Origin: Flavobacterium aquidurense | Lineage (GTDB): Bacteria > Bacteroidota > Bacteroidia > Flavobacteriales > Flavobacteriaceae | Reading direction: 5' to 3' | Assembly (NCBI GenBank): GCA_900107365.1 | Contig: FNPS01000009.1 | Location: 124,001-188,000, forward strand | Length of the DNA stretch: 64,000 nt | Made by a program: the position numbers and the translations under genes | The notes under the pieces: model-generated | The model's database searches: none | What the model was told of the DNA's origin: nothing | The model's input: only the letters and a program-made list of their open reading frames with translations | Part shown: piece by piece, positions 33,407-43,100 of the stretch | Layout of the letters: each line of letters opens with the position of its first letter | Position numbering within the stretch: position 1 is the first letter of the stretch

Positions 33407-35086
33407 ATGAAACGTATTGAATTGCTATTATCCCTATTATTTATTTCTCACTTTGTCTTTTCTCAAAAAGGCAATTTTAAAATACCCGATTCTTTGCAGA
33501 CAAAGAGCTACAATTATTTAGAAGAAAGAATTGATCAATTTGAAACAGACAGTTCAAAAGCTGCTGTTTATTTGTATAGCTATCTCCATAAAGCTCAAAA
33601 AGAACAAAAATGGAATGAAATTGTAAAAGGGTATCAAAATCTAATGCATGCGTCCCCAGAAAAGTTGAGAACTAAATTTGCAGATAGCATGGTATACGTA
33701 GCTAAAAAATCCAATGATAACAAACTAATTGGATCTGCTTATCTAACAAAAGGAATTGTGTACTACAGCTTAAAACGGCACAACTCAGCTCTTGATAATT
33801 ACTTAACTGCAAATAATTATATTTCCAGAACAAATGATGATTACCTAGTGTACAAATTAAAATATCATATTGCACTGGTCAAATATTATTTGGGTTACTA
33901 TGATGAAGCTATCTCTTTGCTTAAAGAATGTATCTCCTATTTTAAAAAAGAGCAACCAAGACCTTACCTAAATTCTCTACATTCATTAGGATTATGTTAC
34001 AACAGAAAAGGAAATTATGGTCTTTGTACAGAAACAAATTCTTTAGGTTTAAAAGAGTGTAAATCTTTTGGAATTAAAGAAATGGAAGTATATTTTATTC
34101 ATTCCGAAGGCATCAATGACTATTTTAAAAAGAATTATACATTATCTATAAAAAATATTCAGTCTTCAATTGACGAAATGAAGGAGAAAAAAGACTTTGG
34201 AAATGAGTCCGTTGGGTATTTTTACATCGGAAAAAGTTATTGGGAACTTAGAAAATTTGAACTGGCTATTCCGTATTTCAAAAAAGTCGATTATCTTTTT
34301 AATACTAAAGGCTACCTGCGCCCAGATTTAAGAGAAATGTATGAACTACTTATCAACTATTATAAAAACAACGAAAATCCAAAACTGCAGCTTTATTACA
34401 TCGACCAGCTTCTTAAAGCTGATCGTGTCTTAAATGATACCTTTAAATATTTAGTTGGAAAAATAAATAAAGAATACCAAACACAGGAATTAGTATTGGA
34501 AAAAGAAAAAATACAGATTCAGCTTCAAAATAAAAGTTATAATTATTCTAAGCTGGTTATTTTTACCTCTTTATTATTTCTCTGCTTTCTTTTTATGACC
34601 TTTCGTTATTATAGAAATCGAAAATTATATCAAAAAAATTATGACGAATGGATGTTGAATAGCAATGACGAAATTAATAAACCCCGTCAAAAAAATGAAA
34701 AACCGGCTATTCTAGATATAAATCCTGATACAGTTTCTTTCATACTAAAACAATTAGAAAAATTTGAAAGAGAAAAGAAGTTTATTCAAAAAGACTGGAA
34801 TCTTTCTAAACTTTCAACAGCTTTTAACTCTAATCCGAGATACTTATCAAATATAATTCGCCATTATCGTGATAAAGTTTTTACGGAATATATAAATGAT
34901 CTTAGGATAGATTACATAATTTCATTGCTTCAATCTAACGAAAAAGCAAGAAATTTCAAAAATAAGGCACTAGCTGAAGAGGCAGGTTTCAGTAGTACAC
35001 AGCTCTTTGCACAGGTTTTTAAAGCAAAAACAGGAATGCCCACCGCATTTTTTATAAAGCAGATACGAAAAGAGAAACATTTATGA
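33407..35086 (+). CDS. TPR-containing AraC-type transcriptional regulator
   Basis: The 559-residue protein has a signal peptide (FLFVFSQ region, about 1-19), a long TPR array (about 60-340, for example LKRHNSALDNYLTANNY and YDEAISLLKECISYFKKEQ), a membrane helix (KLVIFTSLLFLCFLFMTF, about 382-399) and a C-terminal AraC helix-turn-helix (DLRIDYIISLLQSN ... AEEAGFSSTQLFAQVFKAKTG). Such Bacteroidota regulators sense across the inner membrane and act on adjacent genes. The divergent lipoprotein/membrane-protein pair is the natural candidate target. Confidence 0.88.
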   Translation: MKRIELLLSLLFISHFVFSQKGNFKIPDSLQTKSYNYLEERIDQFETDSSKAAVYLYSYLHKAQKEQKWNEIVKGYQNLMHASPEKLRTKFADSMVYVAKKSNDNKLIGSAYLTKGIVYYSLKRHNSALDNYLTANNYISRTNDDYLVYKLKYHIALVKYYLGYYDEAISLLKECISYFKKEQPRPYLNSLHSLGLCYNRKGNYGLCTETNSLGLKECKSFGIKEMEVYFIHSEGINDYFKKNYTLSIKNIQSSIDEMKEKKDFGNESVGYFYIGKSYWELRKFELAIPYFKKVDYLFNTKGYLRPDLREMYELLINYYKNNENPKLQLYYIDQLLKADRVLNDTFKYLVGKINKEYQTQELVLEKEKIQIQLQNKSYNYSKLVIFTSLLFLCFLFMTFRYYRNRKLYQKNYDEWMLNSNDEINKPRQKNEKPAILDINPDTVSFILKQLEKFEREKKFIQKDWNLSKLSTAFNSNPRYLSNIIRHYRDKVFTEYINDLRIDYIISLLQSNEKARNFKNKALAEEAGFSSTQLFAQVFKAKTGMPTAFFIKQIRKEKHL

Positions 35087-35161
35087 TATTTATTTATCTG
35101 TCTATTTTAATTCTGACTTAAAATTTTACTTTTGCCCCGTAATTAAAAAACAACATTTATC

Positions 35162-35338
35162 ATGAATGATCTTATAGCAAAAATTAATGCTGAAATCGAA
35201 ACGTTTAAAACTGAATCAGAATCTCTATCAGAAAAAGGAGTTAAAGCTGCTGGTGCAAGAGCTAGAAAATCTTCTTTAGAAATTGAGAAACTTTTAAAAG
35301 AGTTTAGAAAAGTCTCTATTGAGGAATCTAAGAAATAA
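35162..35338 (+). CDS. Histone H1-like small basic protein (58 aa)
   Basis: A 58-residue ORF starts MNDLIAKINAEIETFKTESE and ends in ESKK, with the middle KGVKAAGARARKSSLEIEKL. The Lys/Ala-rich centre resembles the histone H1/Hc1-like proteins of Bacteroidota that bind DNA. It has its own terminator right behind it. It was not caught by a 60-residue cut-off. A nucleoid role within the element is inference. Confidence 0.8.
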   Translation: MNDLIAKINAEIETFKTESESLSEKGVKAAGARARKSSLEIEKLLKEFRKVSIEESKK

Positions 35339-35360
35339 ATTTATCTTCACTTTTACTTAA

Positions 35361-35388
35361 TTAGCCTTTCAGAATCCTGAAAGGCTAA
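35361..35388 (+). terminator. Terminator after the histone-like gene
   Basis: TTAGCCTTTCAG (35361-35372) and CTGAAAGGCTAA (35377-35388) form a perfect 12-bp stem with a 4-base loop. Confidence 0.85.
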
Positions 35389-35514
35389 TTTCATGTCACA
35401 CTTTAAAAGTTTTTTCGCCCAATTGCCAGTACTGAACTTGATGCAAAGCACAAAGCTTTATTAAACCAATGTAATGCCTATTTCTTGTAAGTGCTGTTAT
35501 ATCCAGTGCTTTAA

Positions 35515-37440
35515 TTAGTTTGCTAACCATTCATGTGGGATTAATTTTAAACCATCCCTCCAAATTTCAGTTACTGATTTTTCAAATCTCTCGTTTTTAA
35601 GATAGGCGTGGTCTGTAATAATAACTTGCAATCTTGGTGTCAATGATTCAACTACATTAAACATAAAATCGAACATTTTATTAACTGCTATTTCATCTGC
35701 ACTTACTTCAACGACATTCTCATTTTTTTCTGGCGGATAATATACTTGTGTAGGTTGGTCAATAACTATAAAACTTGGCACAGGTCTATTGTTTTGAATG
35801 AAATGTTTATGAAGTGCAAATACAATAAGTAAATGATAAGCAACCCAATTCGCACCACTCCCTATTTGAGGTAACGCAATTGGTTTAGTGTCAGAGTCAA
35901 TAAACATAGTTAATTTATTTATATCAAACCTGATTGGGTTATTTTCATATTCAACATCTAAATCTTCAACCCATTTACTCATTTGTAAATTAATTTTATT
36001 TAATATTGATAACAGGATTTCTCTTTCATTATCGCTGTCAACAGTTTTTTCTAATTCAGTAATTCGAGATTTTAGATTTTCTATTTTAGAATTAATATTT
36101 TCTGTTTCTTGCTCAACTAAAACACTCTCTAAAAACAAACTTACTCGACCAATTATTTTTCCTCTTCGTAAATTTAAATCTCTTATAGTTCTAGCTTTTT
36201 CATTCTCAACATATAAAGCAGATATGCTTTTTTCAATTCTTTTTAATTCTGTTTCTACAGAATGATATTGTGTTTCTACTGAATCTATATATGATTGAAT
36301 TCTAGGACTTTCAGCTTTTGTAAATTTTAAATCTTCTTTGATATTTGCTAAAGAAAGATTTATGTTTTCTATTGTAGGTATTGAATTAGTAAGTGGATTT
36401 TCACATAAAGGACACAATGACTTATCGTGATTTGAATTATTATACAAATTGATTGATTCAAGCCTGATTTCTTGTTGTTTTGCTTCTGACGAATATCCAA
36501 AAGAGCTCTTTAGATAGTCGGTTGCTGCTTTTTTATTATCAGATATTTTACCTAGTTCTACTTTTAATTCACTTCTTTTATCGATTAGTTCCTTTAATGC
36601 AGAATTTTCGGCCTTTACTGTAAGTGGTTGAAACTCCCAATTTGAAACATATTCAAGGAAAGTGTACGCCTCTCTTTGATTTTGAGGATTAACAGATTGT
36701 TCTAAAATTCCAATTTCTTTAGCTTCATCTATTAAGGAATATGCTTGACTAGTTCCTTCTGATTTTATTTTTTCTGACTCTCGATTTTCTCTAACTAATC
36801 GATTAAGATTTTTTTTTAATTGAGTGATTTCACTTTCAATTGCTAATGAATTTTCATTGACAGCTCCTAAAAAGTAAGGAAGCGTATCTTTTATGGATTG
36901 CGGAACAAATTCCTTATTTTGGTTATAAAAAAGTTGGTATGGGTCCGCAACTAAATATTGAGGCTGGTAGCAATAAAAACGTGAATGTTTAAAGTTAGCT
37001 TTTAATGGTTCCCTTGTTAGAGAATCAGGAACGTGGACGTTCTCAGAAATACCAATTTTACGGGTTAAAAAATCTTTTAAAGCATCTACATTTAAATTAG
37101 AATTTATATCTTCTAAATTAGGAGGAATTTCTCCAATATTCCGAAGGAGGCAGACAGTAGTTGAAGCTTGAATACCTTTGACATTCGGGTTTTCACGAGC
37201 TATAAATGCTGTCTCTGTATCATTAAAAATAATTTGGATTGCAAAATACGATACGGTATCACGTATAATACCTTCTGGAATATCACAACCACTTGAAGCT
37301 AAACAATAATTAATTATTTCAATTAAAGCAGATTTACCCGATTTAGATTCTCCAGTTATAATATTTACTTTGCCAAGTTCAAATGGCAATATTCTTTTTT
37401 CACCACTATGGCTATATAATATGATTTTCTGTATTTGCAT
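35515..37440 (-). CDS. ABC-three-component system ATPase (DUF3732)
   Basis: The 641-residue Rad50/SMC-like ATPase has a Walker A loop GESKSGKS (30-37), a central coiled coil with a CPLC motif (Cys343, Cys346) that looks like a zinc hook, an ABC signature-like LPQIGSGANWVAYH, and a Walker B IVIDQP followed by a His-containing switch (IITDHAYL). This is the DUF3732 type found in ABC-3C systems. It is the last gene of a three-gene cluster with the middle component (two bases upstream) and the nuclease-like gene. The predicted role is an energy-driven sensor or processor of nucleic acid in anti-phage defence. Confidence 0.88.
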   Translation of the reverse strand: MQIQKIILYSHSGEKRILPFELGKVNIITGESKSGKSALIEIINYCLASSGCDIPEGIIRDTVSYFAIQIIFNDTETAFIARENPNVKGIQASTTVCLLRNIGEIPPNLEDINSNLNVDALKDFLTRKIGISENVHVPDSLTREPLKANFKHSRFYCYQPQYLVADPYQLFYNQNKEFVPQSIKDTLPYFLGAVNENSLAIESEITQLKKNLNRLVRENRESEKIKSEGTSQAYSLIDEAKEIGILEQSVNPQNQREAYTFLEYVSNWEFQPLTVKAENSALKELIDKRSELKVELGKISDNKKAATDYLKSSFGYSSEAKQQEIRLESINLYNNSNHDKSLCPLCENPLTNSIPTIENINLSLANIKEDLKFTKAESPRIQSYIDSVETQYHSVETELKRIEKSISALYVENEKARTIRDLNLRRGKIIGRVSLFLESVLVEQETENINSKIENLKSRITELEKTVDSDNEREILLSILNKINLQMSKWVEDLDVEYENNPIRFDINKLTMFIDSDTKPIALPQIGSGANWVAYHLLIVFALHKHFIQNNRPVPSFIVIDQPTQVYYPPEKNENVVEVSADEIAVNKMFDFMFNVVESLTPRLQVIITDHAYLKNERFEKSVTEIWRDGLKLIPHEWLAN

Positions 37441-37442
37441 AA

Positions 37443-37937
37443 TTATGGTGTTATTCTTAAAAATGAGTATATTGATTTAACATCACTTGTTGAAGACAAC
37501 CATTTACCAAGCATTTCTGCTTTTTTTAATATATCGTTGTATTCTTGGTATTCCTCCTTATTTATTATTTTTACTTTTTCATCAGTTGCTAGTATTTCAG
37601 CCTTTTCATTAAGTTCAATTTTGTTATGGGCAAGTAAAAATAATAGTGCTTCTTTTGTATATTTTACCATACTTCGTGTACGTTTGGGAAAATCAAAAAA
37701 CAAATCGTCATTTTGTTCTACCCAAACAAAATAGTATGTTCTAACTGACCTTGGCATACGTTCTCTAGTAGCTTTGTGCAGTACTATTGGTAATACCAAA
37801 AAGGCAAATGCATACGGAAAGTTAGTATTAGTATGTTTGTTATATTCTTTTGCAGTTGCTCTAATAATTTCCCCACAAAACGCAGGGTTAAATAAATTTG
37901 CAACAATTGTATTTCGTTCTGTCCAACCTATATTCAT
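37443..37937 (-). CDS. ABC-3C middle component
   Basis: The 164-residue protein has the pattern of ABC-3C middle components: NIGWTERNTIVANLFNPAFCGEII, then FLVLPIVLHKATRERMPRSV, and a charged helical C-terminus. These small proteins bridge the ATPase and the effector. It overlaps the effector gene by four bases and lies two bases before the ATPase, so all three are coupled. Exact subfamily is not certain. Confidence 0.75.
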   Translation of the reverse strand: MNIGWTERNTIVANLFNPAFCGEIIRATAKEYNKHTNTNFPYAFAFLVLPIVLHKATRERMPRSVRTYYFVWVEQNDDLFFDFPKRTRSMVKYTKEALLFLLAHNKIELNEKAEILATDEKVKIINKEEYQEYNDILKKAEMLGKWLSSTSDVKSIYSFLRITP

Positions 37938-39124
37938 ATATCTTTTTTGTAATTTGGATGCCAGCCAATTTTTTTAGAATCTGAAAGCATTTGATAACTT
38001 CCTCGTGTCAAATAGTCCTCATTGAACTTTTCTCGAATTTTGATTTGTGGACAAGTTTTGGCAAATTGTTCGATATAAAATCCTCTTCCTAGTTCAATGA
38101 CTTCTTCGATGCTTTTTTCTTCTGCTTCGTCACACATTATATCGAAGATGTTTTGCCAATAATCGTATAGTTTTACATCATATTGTTCTTCTTCATCGGG
38201 GTTTAATAATTGAAGCCTTAACCATTTAGAACGTTGTTCAAAGGCTCTTCTGAAATCACTGATTGCTCTTTTCAAAGTTTTTGAATTAGCATTTATCTTT
38301 ATTAGGTCCAATTGTTTTAAAAAATTTCTCTCCTTTAAATTTTCTACATCTTCGTCTGTTATTTCTAATTGAACAGAAAAATGATTAGGTAAATTATCTG
38401 CTTGAAAAGAATCACTGATATTAGCTATTTTTAGCTGTAATTCACTTGAACTAATGGAGTCGATTCGGGATGTTAAATTGTCTATTGATTTTGCAAACCA
38501 CCATCCTTCTAATATTTCAAGAAAAGCATCTAAAGAACTAGGGTATGTTGAATAAATAAGTTCTTTTTTTATTTTACCATTAATTTCGGTGATTCCGATC
38601 GAATTATCTAAAATCCTAATTCTTTTAATTAAACTTTTTTTATTATCGACAGATAAACTTTGATAAGCTAAATATGCCTTTTCGTTAGTCTTGTTTGAAG
38701 ATTCCATTGAAATTTTGTCTAGACTTTTAATTATTTCTAAAATTTCGCTGTCTAAAGATATATTAGATTTGAATTTATAAAGCAAACTAGAAGTAGGAAT
38801 CTCTTCGGTAGTAATTAAATTAAAAATTGTAGTTTCTAAGTCAATTAAGCCATTATTTATATGCTCAGACCATATTCTAATTGTTTTCCAAAAGTCTACG
38901 CTGGCATCAGTTAAATTCGCCTTGTTTTTAATATGTAATTTAGTTTGTAAAAGTTGTAAAGTATTCACATCCTCAATTTCAATGTCATCTAGATTTTCAA
39001 TTCTGACTTTTGGGTTGTCAAGTTCTTTAGAGTACGTAAGTAAAATTAACAAAGCATATTTAATTTGGTAGAAGTAACCCAAAGATGGTTCTTTGGCAGA
39101 AAAGTCAGTAATTGTTTTTGTCAT
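37934..39124 (-). CDS. ABC-3C effector with nuclease-like N-terminus
   Basis: The 396-residue protein begins with GYFYQIKYALLILLTYS ... VRIENLDDIEIE ... LLQTKLHIK, a D/E and Q-x-K layout close to Cap4/DUF4297-type PD-(D/E)xK nucleases. The C-terminal 150 residues (DFRRAFEQRSKWLRL ... IGWHPNYKKDI) match the ABC-3C C-terminal effector-recruiting domain. It is the first gene of the cluster and probably the DNA-cleaving effector. The catalytic residues are inferred from pattern only. Confidence 0.75.
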   Translation of the reverse strand: MTKTITDFSAKEPSLGYFYQIKYALLILLTYSKELDNPKVRIENLDDIEIEDVNTLQLLQTKLHIKNKANLTDASVDFWKTIRIWSEHINNGLIDLETTIFNLITTEEIPTSSLLYKFKSNISLDSEILEIIKSLDKISMESSNKTNEKAYLAYQSLSVDNKKSLIKRIRILDNSIGITEINGKIKKELIYSTYPSSLDAFLEILEGWWFAKSIDNLTSRIDSISSSELQLKIANISDSFQADNLPNHFSVQLEITDEDVENLKERNFLKQLDLIKINANSKTLKRAISDFRRAFEQRSKWLRLQLLNPDEEEQYDVKLYDYWQNIFDIMCDEAEEKSIEEVIELGRGFYIEQFAKTCPQIKIREKFNEDYLTRGSYQMLSDSKKIGWHPNYKKDI

Positions 39125-39378
39125 ATATCTTAATTTTATTCAGGAGGTTTTTCTACATTGTATACAACTAATTTATTCCTGCCATAAAATGGCTCCAACT
39201 CATCAGTTTTTCAAAAACTTTATGCTATTAATCTATTTTTAATAACAAACCTACAAAACCAATTTTATTCTATTTTACGGTTTTCCATAATGGGATTTAT
39301 TAATGGCAAATTAGTTTTTTAATAGATAAAACCACACAGTATAAATACCTGTTTTAGATTATTATTGAGCATAAAAAA

Positions 39379-39394
39379 AGATGCCGAAGCATCT
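39379..39394 (-). terminator. Terminator after the XRE regulator gene
   Basis: On the minus strand AGATGC-TTCG-GCATCT, with a stable TTCG tetraloop, is followed by a T run. Confidence 0.9.
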
Positions 39395-39412
39395 ATAGAT
39401 TTTTTTTTTCAT

Positions 39413-39664
39413 TTATTCTTCAACTCGATATTTCTTTATATCAAATTCGAAATCAAACAATTCTTTAGGATGTACTTGTAAAGCACTAGCGAATTTCATT
39501 AAAGTTTTTAATGTTAAGTTTCGTTTACCACTTTCGTATTTACTAACCTCAGCAGAATCAATACCGGTCAAAAATTCAATATCCTGTTGTGTTTGGTTAT
39601 TTTTTGATCTTATCTCAGAAATTCGTTTTCCTATATATTTTTGCAAATCTGCATTTAATTCCAT
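39413..39664 (-). CDS. XRE-family DNA-binding protein
   Basis: The 83-residue protein is a single Cro/C1-type helix-turn-helix: LQKYIGKRISEIRSKNNQTQQDIEFLTGIDSAEVSKYESGKRNLTLKTLMKFASALQVH without further domains. It sits between the ABC-3C cluster (same strand) and the candidate RNA and SusC gene (opposite strand), so it may repress one of these. Confidence 0.88.
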   Translation of the reverse strand: MELNADLQKYIGKRISEIRSKNNQTQQDIEFLTGIDSAEVSKYESGKRNLTLKTLMKFASALQVHPKELFDFEFDIKKYRVEE

Positions 39665-39773
39665 TTCATTAAGTTTTCAAGCAATTTCCGTTTTATCGAT
39701 AAAAATATCATTGGGATATATGCCAGTATTTGAAAAATATTTTTATATTTGTTTCATATTCAGTAATGAATTG

Positions 39774-39781
39774 TATTTTTG
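39774..39781 (+). promoter_or_regulatory. Promoter candidate for the structured RNA
   Basis: TATTTTTG matches the -7 box (TAnnTTTG), and TTTG at 39748-39751 lies 22 bases upstream as a -33 box, slightly longer than the usual 19-21. Transcription would start near 39788. Confidence 0.5.
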
Positions 39782-39787
39782 CGATCC

Positions 39788-39950
39788 TTCATTTAAAATA
39801 TTTGAAGCATTCGCTTTGAATCTCGGCTCGAAACTTGGCAGTTTAACCACGAGATGATAAGTATGATGCTCACGTCTATTGGCGTGGGCTCACTTATTCG
39901 TGGAGGTCATGCCAAGTACCAGAGACGTTTAAGCTGAGTACCACGCTTTT
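39788..39950 (+). ncRNA. Candidate structured non-coding RNA
   Basis: No protein is encoded here. Five paired segments stack into one rod: CTCGGCT with AGCTGAG (one G-U; 39822-39828 and 39932-39938), ACTTGGCA with TGCCAAGT (39833-39840, 39910-39917), CCACGA with TCGTGG (39847-39852, 39898-39903), ATAAGT with ACTTAT (39857-39862, 39892-39897) and GCTCACG with CGTGGGC (39868-39874, 39883-39889). A T run (39946-39952) follows as in intrinsic terminators, and a promoter precedes. I cannot assign it to a known RNA family. It could also be a cis-acting DNA hairpin or a leader of the SusC transcript. Confidence 0.6.
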
Positions 39951-40095
39951 TTATGCTCAAAACTCTCTTATTATTCTTAGCGGTATTTCTTCTTTTTTTT
40001 AAGTTTCGCCTTTACAAGTCAAACCTTTAAACTATTTACATGTGAAGTAAAAACTCTTAATTATGATCATTAAGCCGTCTCCTTAATTCATAAAA

Positions 40096-40137
40096 ATGGC
40101 CCTCTACCACAGCGACTAAACTAGTATAGAGGACCAT
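40096..40137 (+). promoter_or_regulatory. Inverted repeat in the susC leader
   Basis: ATGG-C-CCTCTA (40096-40106) pairs with TAGAGG-A-CCAT (40127-40137), one mismatch. It ends 40 bases before the susC-like start and may be an operator or mRNA stem. Confidence 0.5.
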
Positions 40138-40177
40138 AGCTAATCAAATGCATATTTAACTAACCAATCCCAATATT

Positions 40178-43100
40178 ATGAATTATTTTTCATTCTACAA
40201 GGATGGAAGAGCGCTTTATTGCCTAATTTTTGCTGGCTTTCTTCTGTCTTTTTCATCATCTTCGGCCGCAGTTTCTAACCGGAATTTTAAAACTTCTTTA
40301 CAGTATGCCATTCAGGGAATCGTCTCAGATAACATTTCTCCGCTTCCAGGCGTTTCGGTCTGTGTAAAAAACAAATCACAAATCTCCGCAATAACGGATT
40401 ATAATGGTCAATTTTCCATTGCGGCAAGTCCAAACGATACGCTCGTCGTATCATTTTTAGGATTTAAAACAGCAATAGTTCCTATTGAGGGAAGAAAAAA
40501 AATTGATATTTCTCTTCAGTACGACACCACCACTCTGCAGGAAGTAAAAATAAATGCGGGGTATTATTCCGTTAAAGAAAAAGAGCGAACAGGAAGCATC
40601 GCTCGTATCACCTCTAAAGATATAGAAACTCAGCCCGTGACAAATGTTCTGGCATCAATGCAGGGAAGAATGGCCGGAGTGAATATAACCCAGAATACAG
40701 GTTTACCTGGGAGTGGATTCGAGATTGAAATCCGTGGGCAGAATAGTTTGCGTTTCAATGGAAACAATCCATTATATATTATTGATGGTGTACCTTACTC
40801 TTCTCAGAGTATTGGAAGTAATATGACCTCCGGTAATATTCCTGCTGAGAATAGTCCTCTAAATAGTATCAACCCTGGTGATATTACCGCCATAGAAGTA
40901 CTTAAAGACGCCGATGCGACTGCAATTTATGGATCTCGGGGCGCCAATGGAGTCATCCTAATCACAACCAAAAAAGGCAAAGAAGGCAAAACGACTTTCT
41001 CTACAACTTATTCTTATGGATTCGGTCAGGTTGCTCGCTTCATGGATGTTTTGCAGACTCCAGAGTATTTAACCATGCGCAGGGAAGCTTTTGCTAATGA
41101 TGGTTTAACTGAATATCCAGATTATGCTTATGATATTAATGGTACTTGGGATCAGAACCGTAATACAAAGTGGCAAAAGGAGCTGATCGGAGGTACTGCA
41201 ACGTATACTAACCTGCAATCTTCACTTTCAGGGGGATCTGAACAGACACATTTTTTGCTAAGTGGTAATTATAGCAGAGAAACTACGGTCTTTCCAGGGA
41301 GTTTTGATTATATAAAAGCAGGCGGGCACTTGAGTCTAAATCACGAATCAGAAAACAAAAGATTTAAAATTAACTTTTCATCAATTTATACTGCGCAATC
41401 AAGCAGTCTACCAGCTATTGATATCACTTCTACAGCGCTTTTGTTGGTTCCCAATGCACCTTCCCTATATGACTCCTCAGGAAATCTAAATTGGGAAAAT
41501 AACACCTTTGATAACCCAATAGCTCCGCTGGAAGGTAAAATTAAGGGGCAGACTTATGATTTGCTTGCCAATGCACTTTTATCTTATGATATCGGAGCAG
41601 GATTTACTGCAAAAAGCAGTTTTGGATATACTAACCTCACTCAGAAACAATTGAATTTGCGTCCTTCCACTGCCTTAAACCCTGCCTATGGTTCAGGAAG
41701 CGAAAATTCTATTGTCTTTACAAATAACCTTAATCGGAGTTCATGGATAATTGAGCCTCAAATAAATTGGACTCGTAAGATTGGCAAAATGAATATAGAT
41801 GCCTTAGTGGGAACAACTTTTCAACAGCAAAAAGGAAGTAAACTGGTGAATTATGCCATCGGATTTCCCAGCAACAGTCTTATGGAAAATCCTGCATCAG
41901 CAGCCCGAAATACAGTTTTAAGCAGTGATGAAAATTTATATAAATACGAAGCTTTTTATGCAAGGGTAAATTTTAATTGGGAAAGTAAGTATCTACTTAA
42001 TCTGACCGGCCGACGTGATGGTTCCAGCCGTTTTGGGCCTGGCAATCAATTTGCCAATTTTGGAGCCTTTGGCGTTGCATGGGTGTTTAGTGAAGAAAAA
42101 GTGATTAAAGAACGGTTATCTTTTTTAAGTTTTGGAAAACTTCGTGCAAGTTATGGCGTCACAGGAAATGACCAAATTGGTGATTATCAGTACTTAGACA
42201 CTTACAGCACAACACCAACCAAATATCAAGGTGTTTCAGGGCTGCAGCCAAGTAGGTTATTTAATCCTGATTTTGGATGGGAAACAAACAAAAAATTGGA
42301 ATTTGCGCTTGAAACCGGCTTTTTAAACGATAAAATATTTTCAACCGTTGCATGGTTCCAGAACCGTTCTTCTAATCAGCTTGTCGGAATACCGCTTTCA
42401 GGTACAACAGGATTTTCCTCTATGCAGGCCAATCTAGATGCGGTCGTGCAAAATAGTGGGTTGGAATTCACTGTAAGAACGATAAATATTAAAAACAGCG
42501 AATTTAGCTGGACTTCAAGTTTTAATATCACTAGTACTAAAAATGAGCTGATTTCATTTCCTGGACTCGAAACATCATCATTTAAAAATCAGTATGTAAT
42601 CGGACAATCTTTAAATATTATAAAAGTTTTCCATTATACTGGACTTGATCCTGCTACGGGTACTTATCAATTTAAAGATGCAGATGGAGACGGCTCGGTA
42701 AATTTCGGTGATGACCAAAAAACCATTAAAAATCTGACCCCGAAATACTATGGAGGACTACAAAACCAGTTTCGTTACAAAAATGTAGATCTCGATTTTT
42801 TGTTTCAGTTTGTTAAACAGGAAAATTTAAATACTAATTTTTACACTCCTATGCCTGGTACAATGACAAATCAGCCATTGGCAGTCCTATCCCGTTGGCA
42901 AAATCCAAATGATTTGGGTCCTTATCAGGCTTATAGCGATAGCGACGGAAATCGCACTCTGGCCTATTACCAGTTTTCTTCAAGTGACGCAGCTATAAGC
43001 GATGCCTCTTATATTCGTTTAAAAAATATTTCTTTGACCTACCAATTACCACAAAATTGGACTAAAAAATTCAGTTGTAAAATTGGTCTTCAAGGTCAAA

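Noticed and set aside
39822..39938. Integron attC site
   Set aside because: The palindrome is of suitable length but lacks clear RYYYAAC/GTTRRRY core sites and no integron integrase is present.
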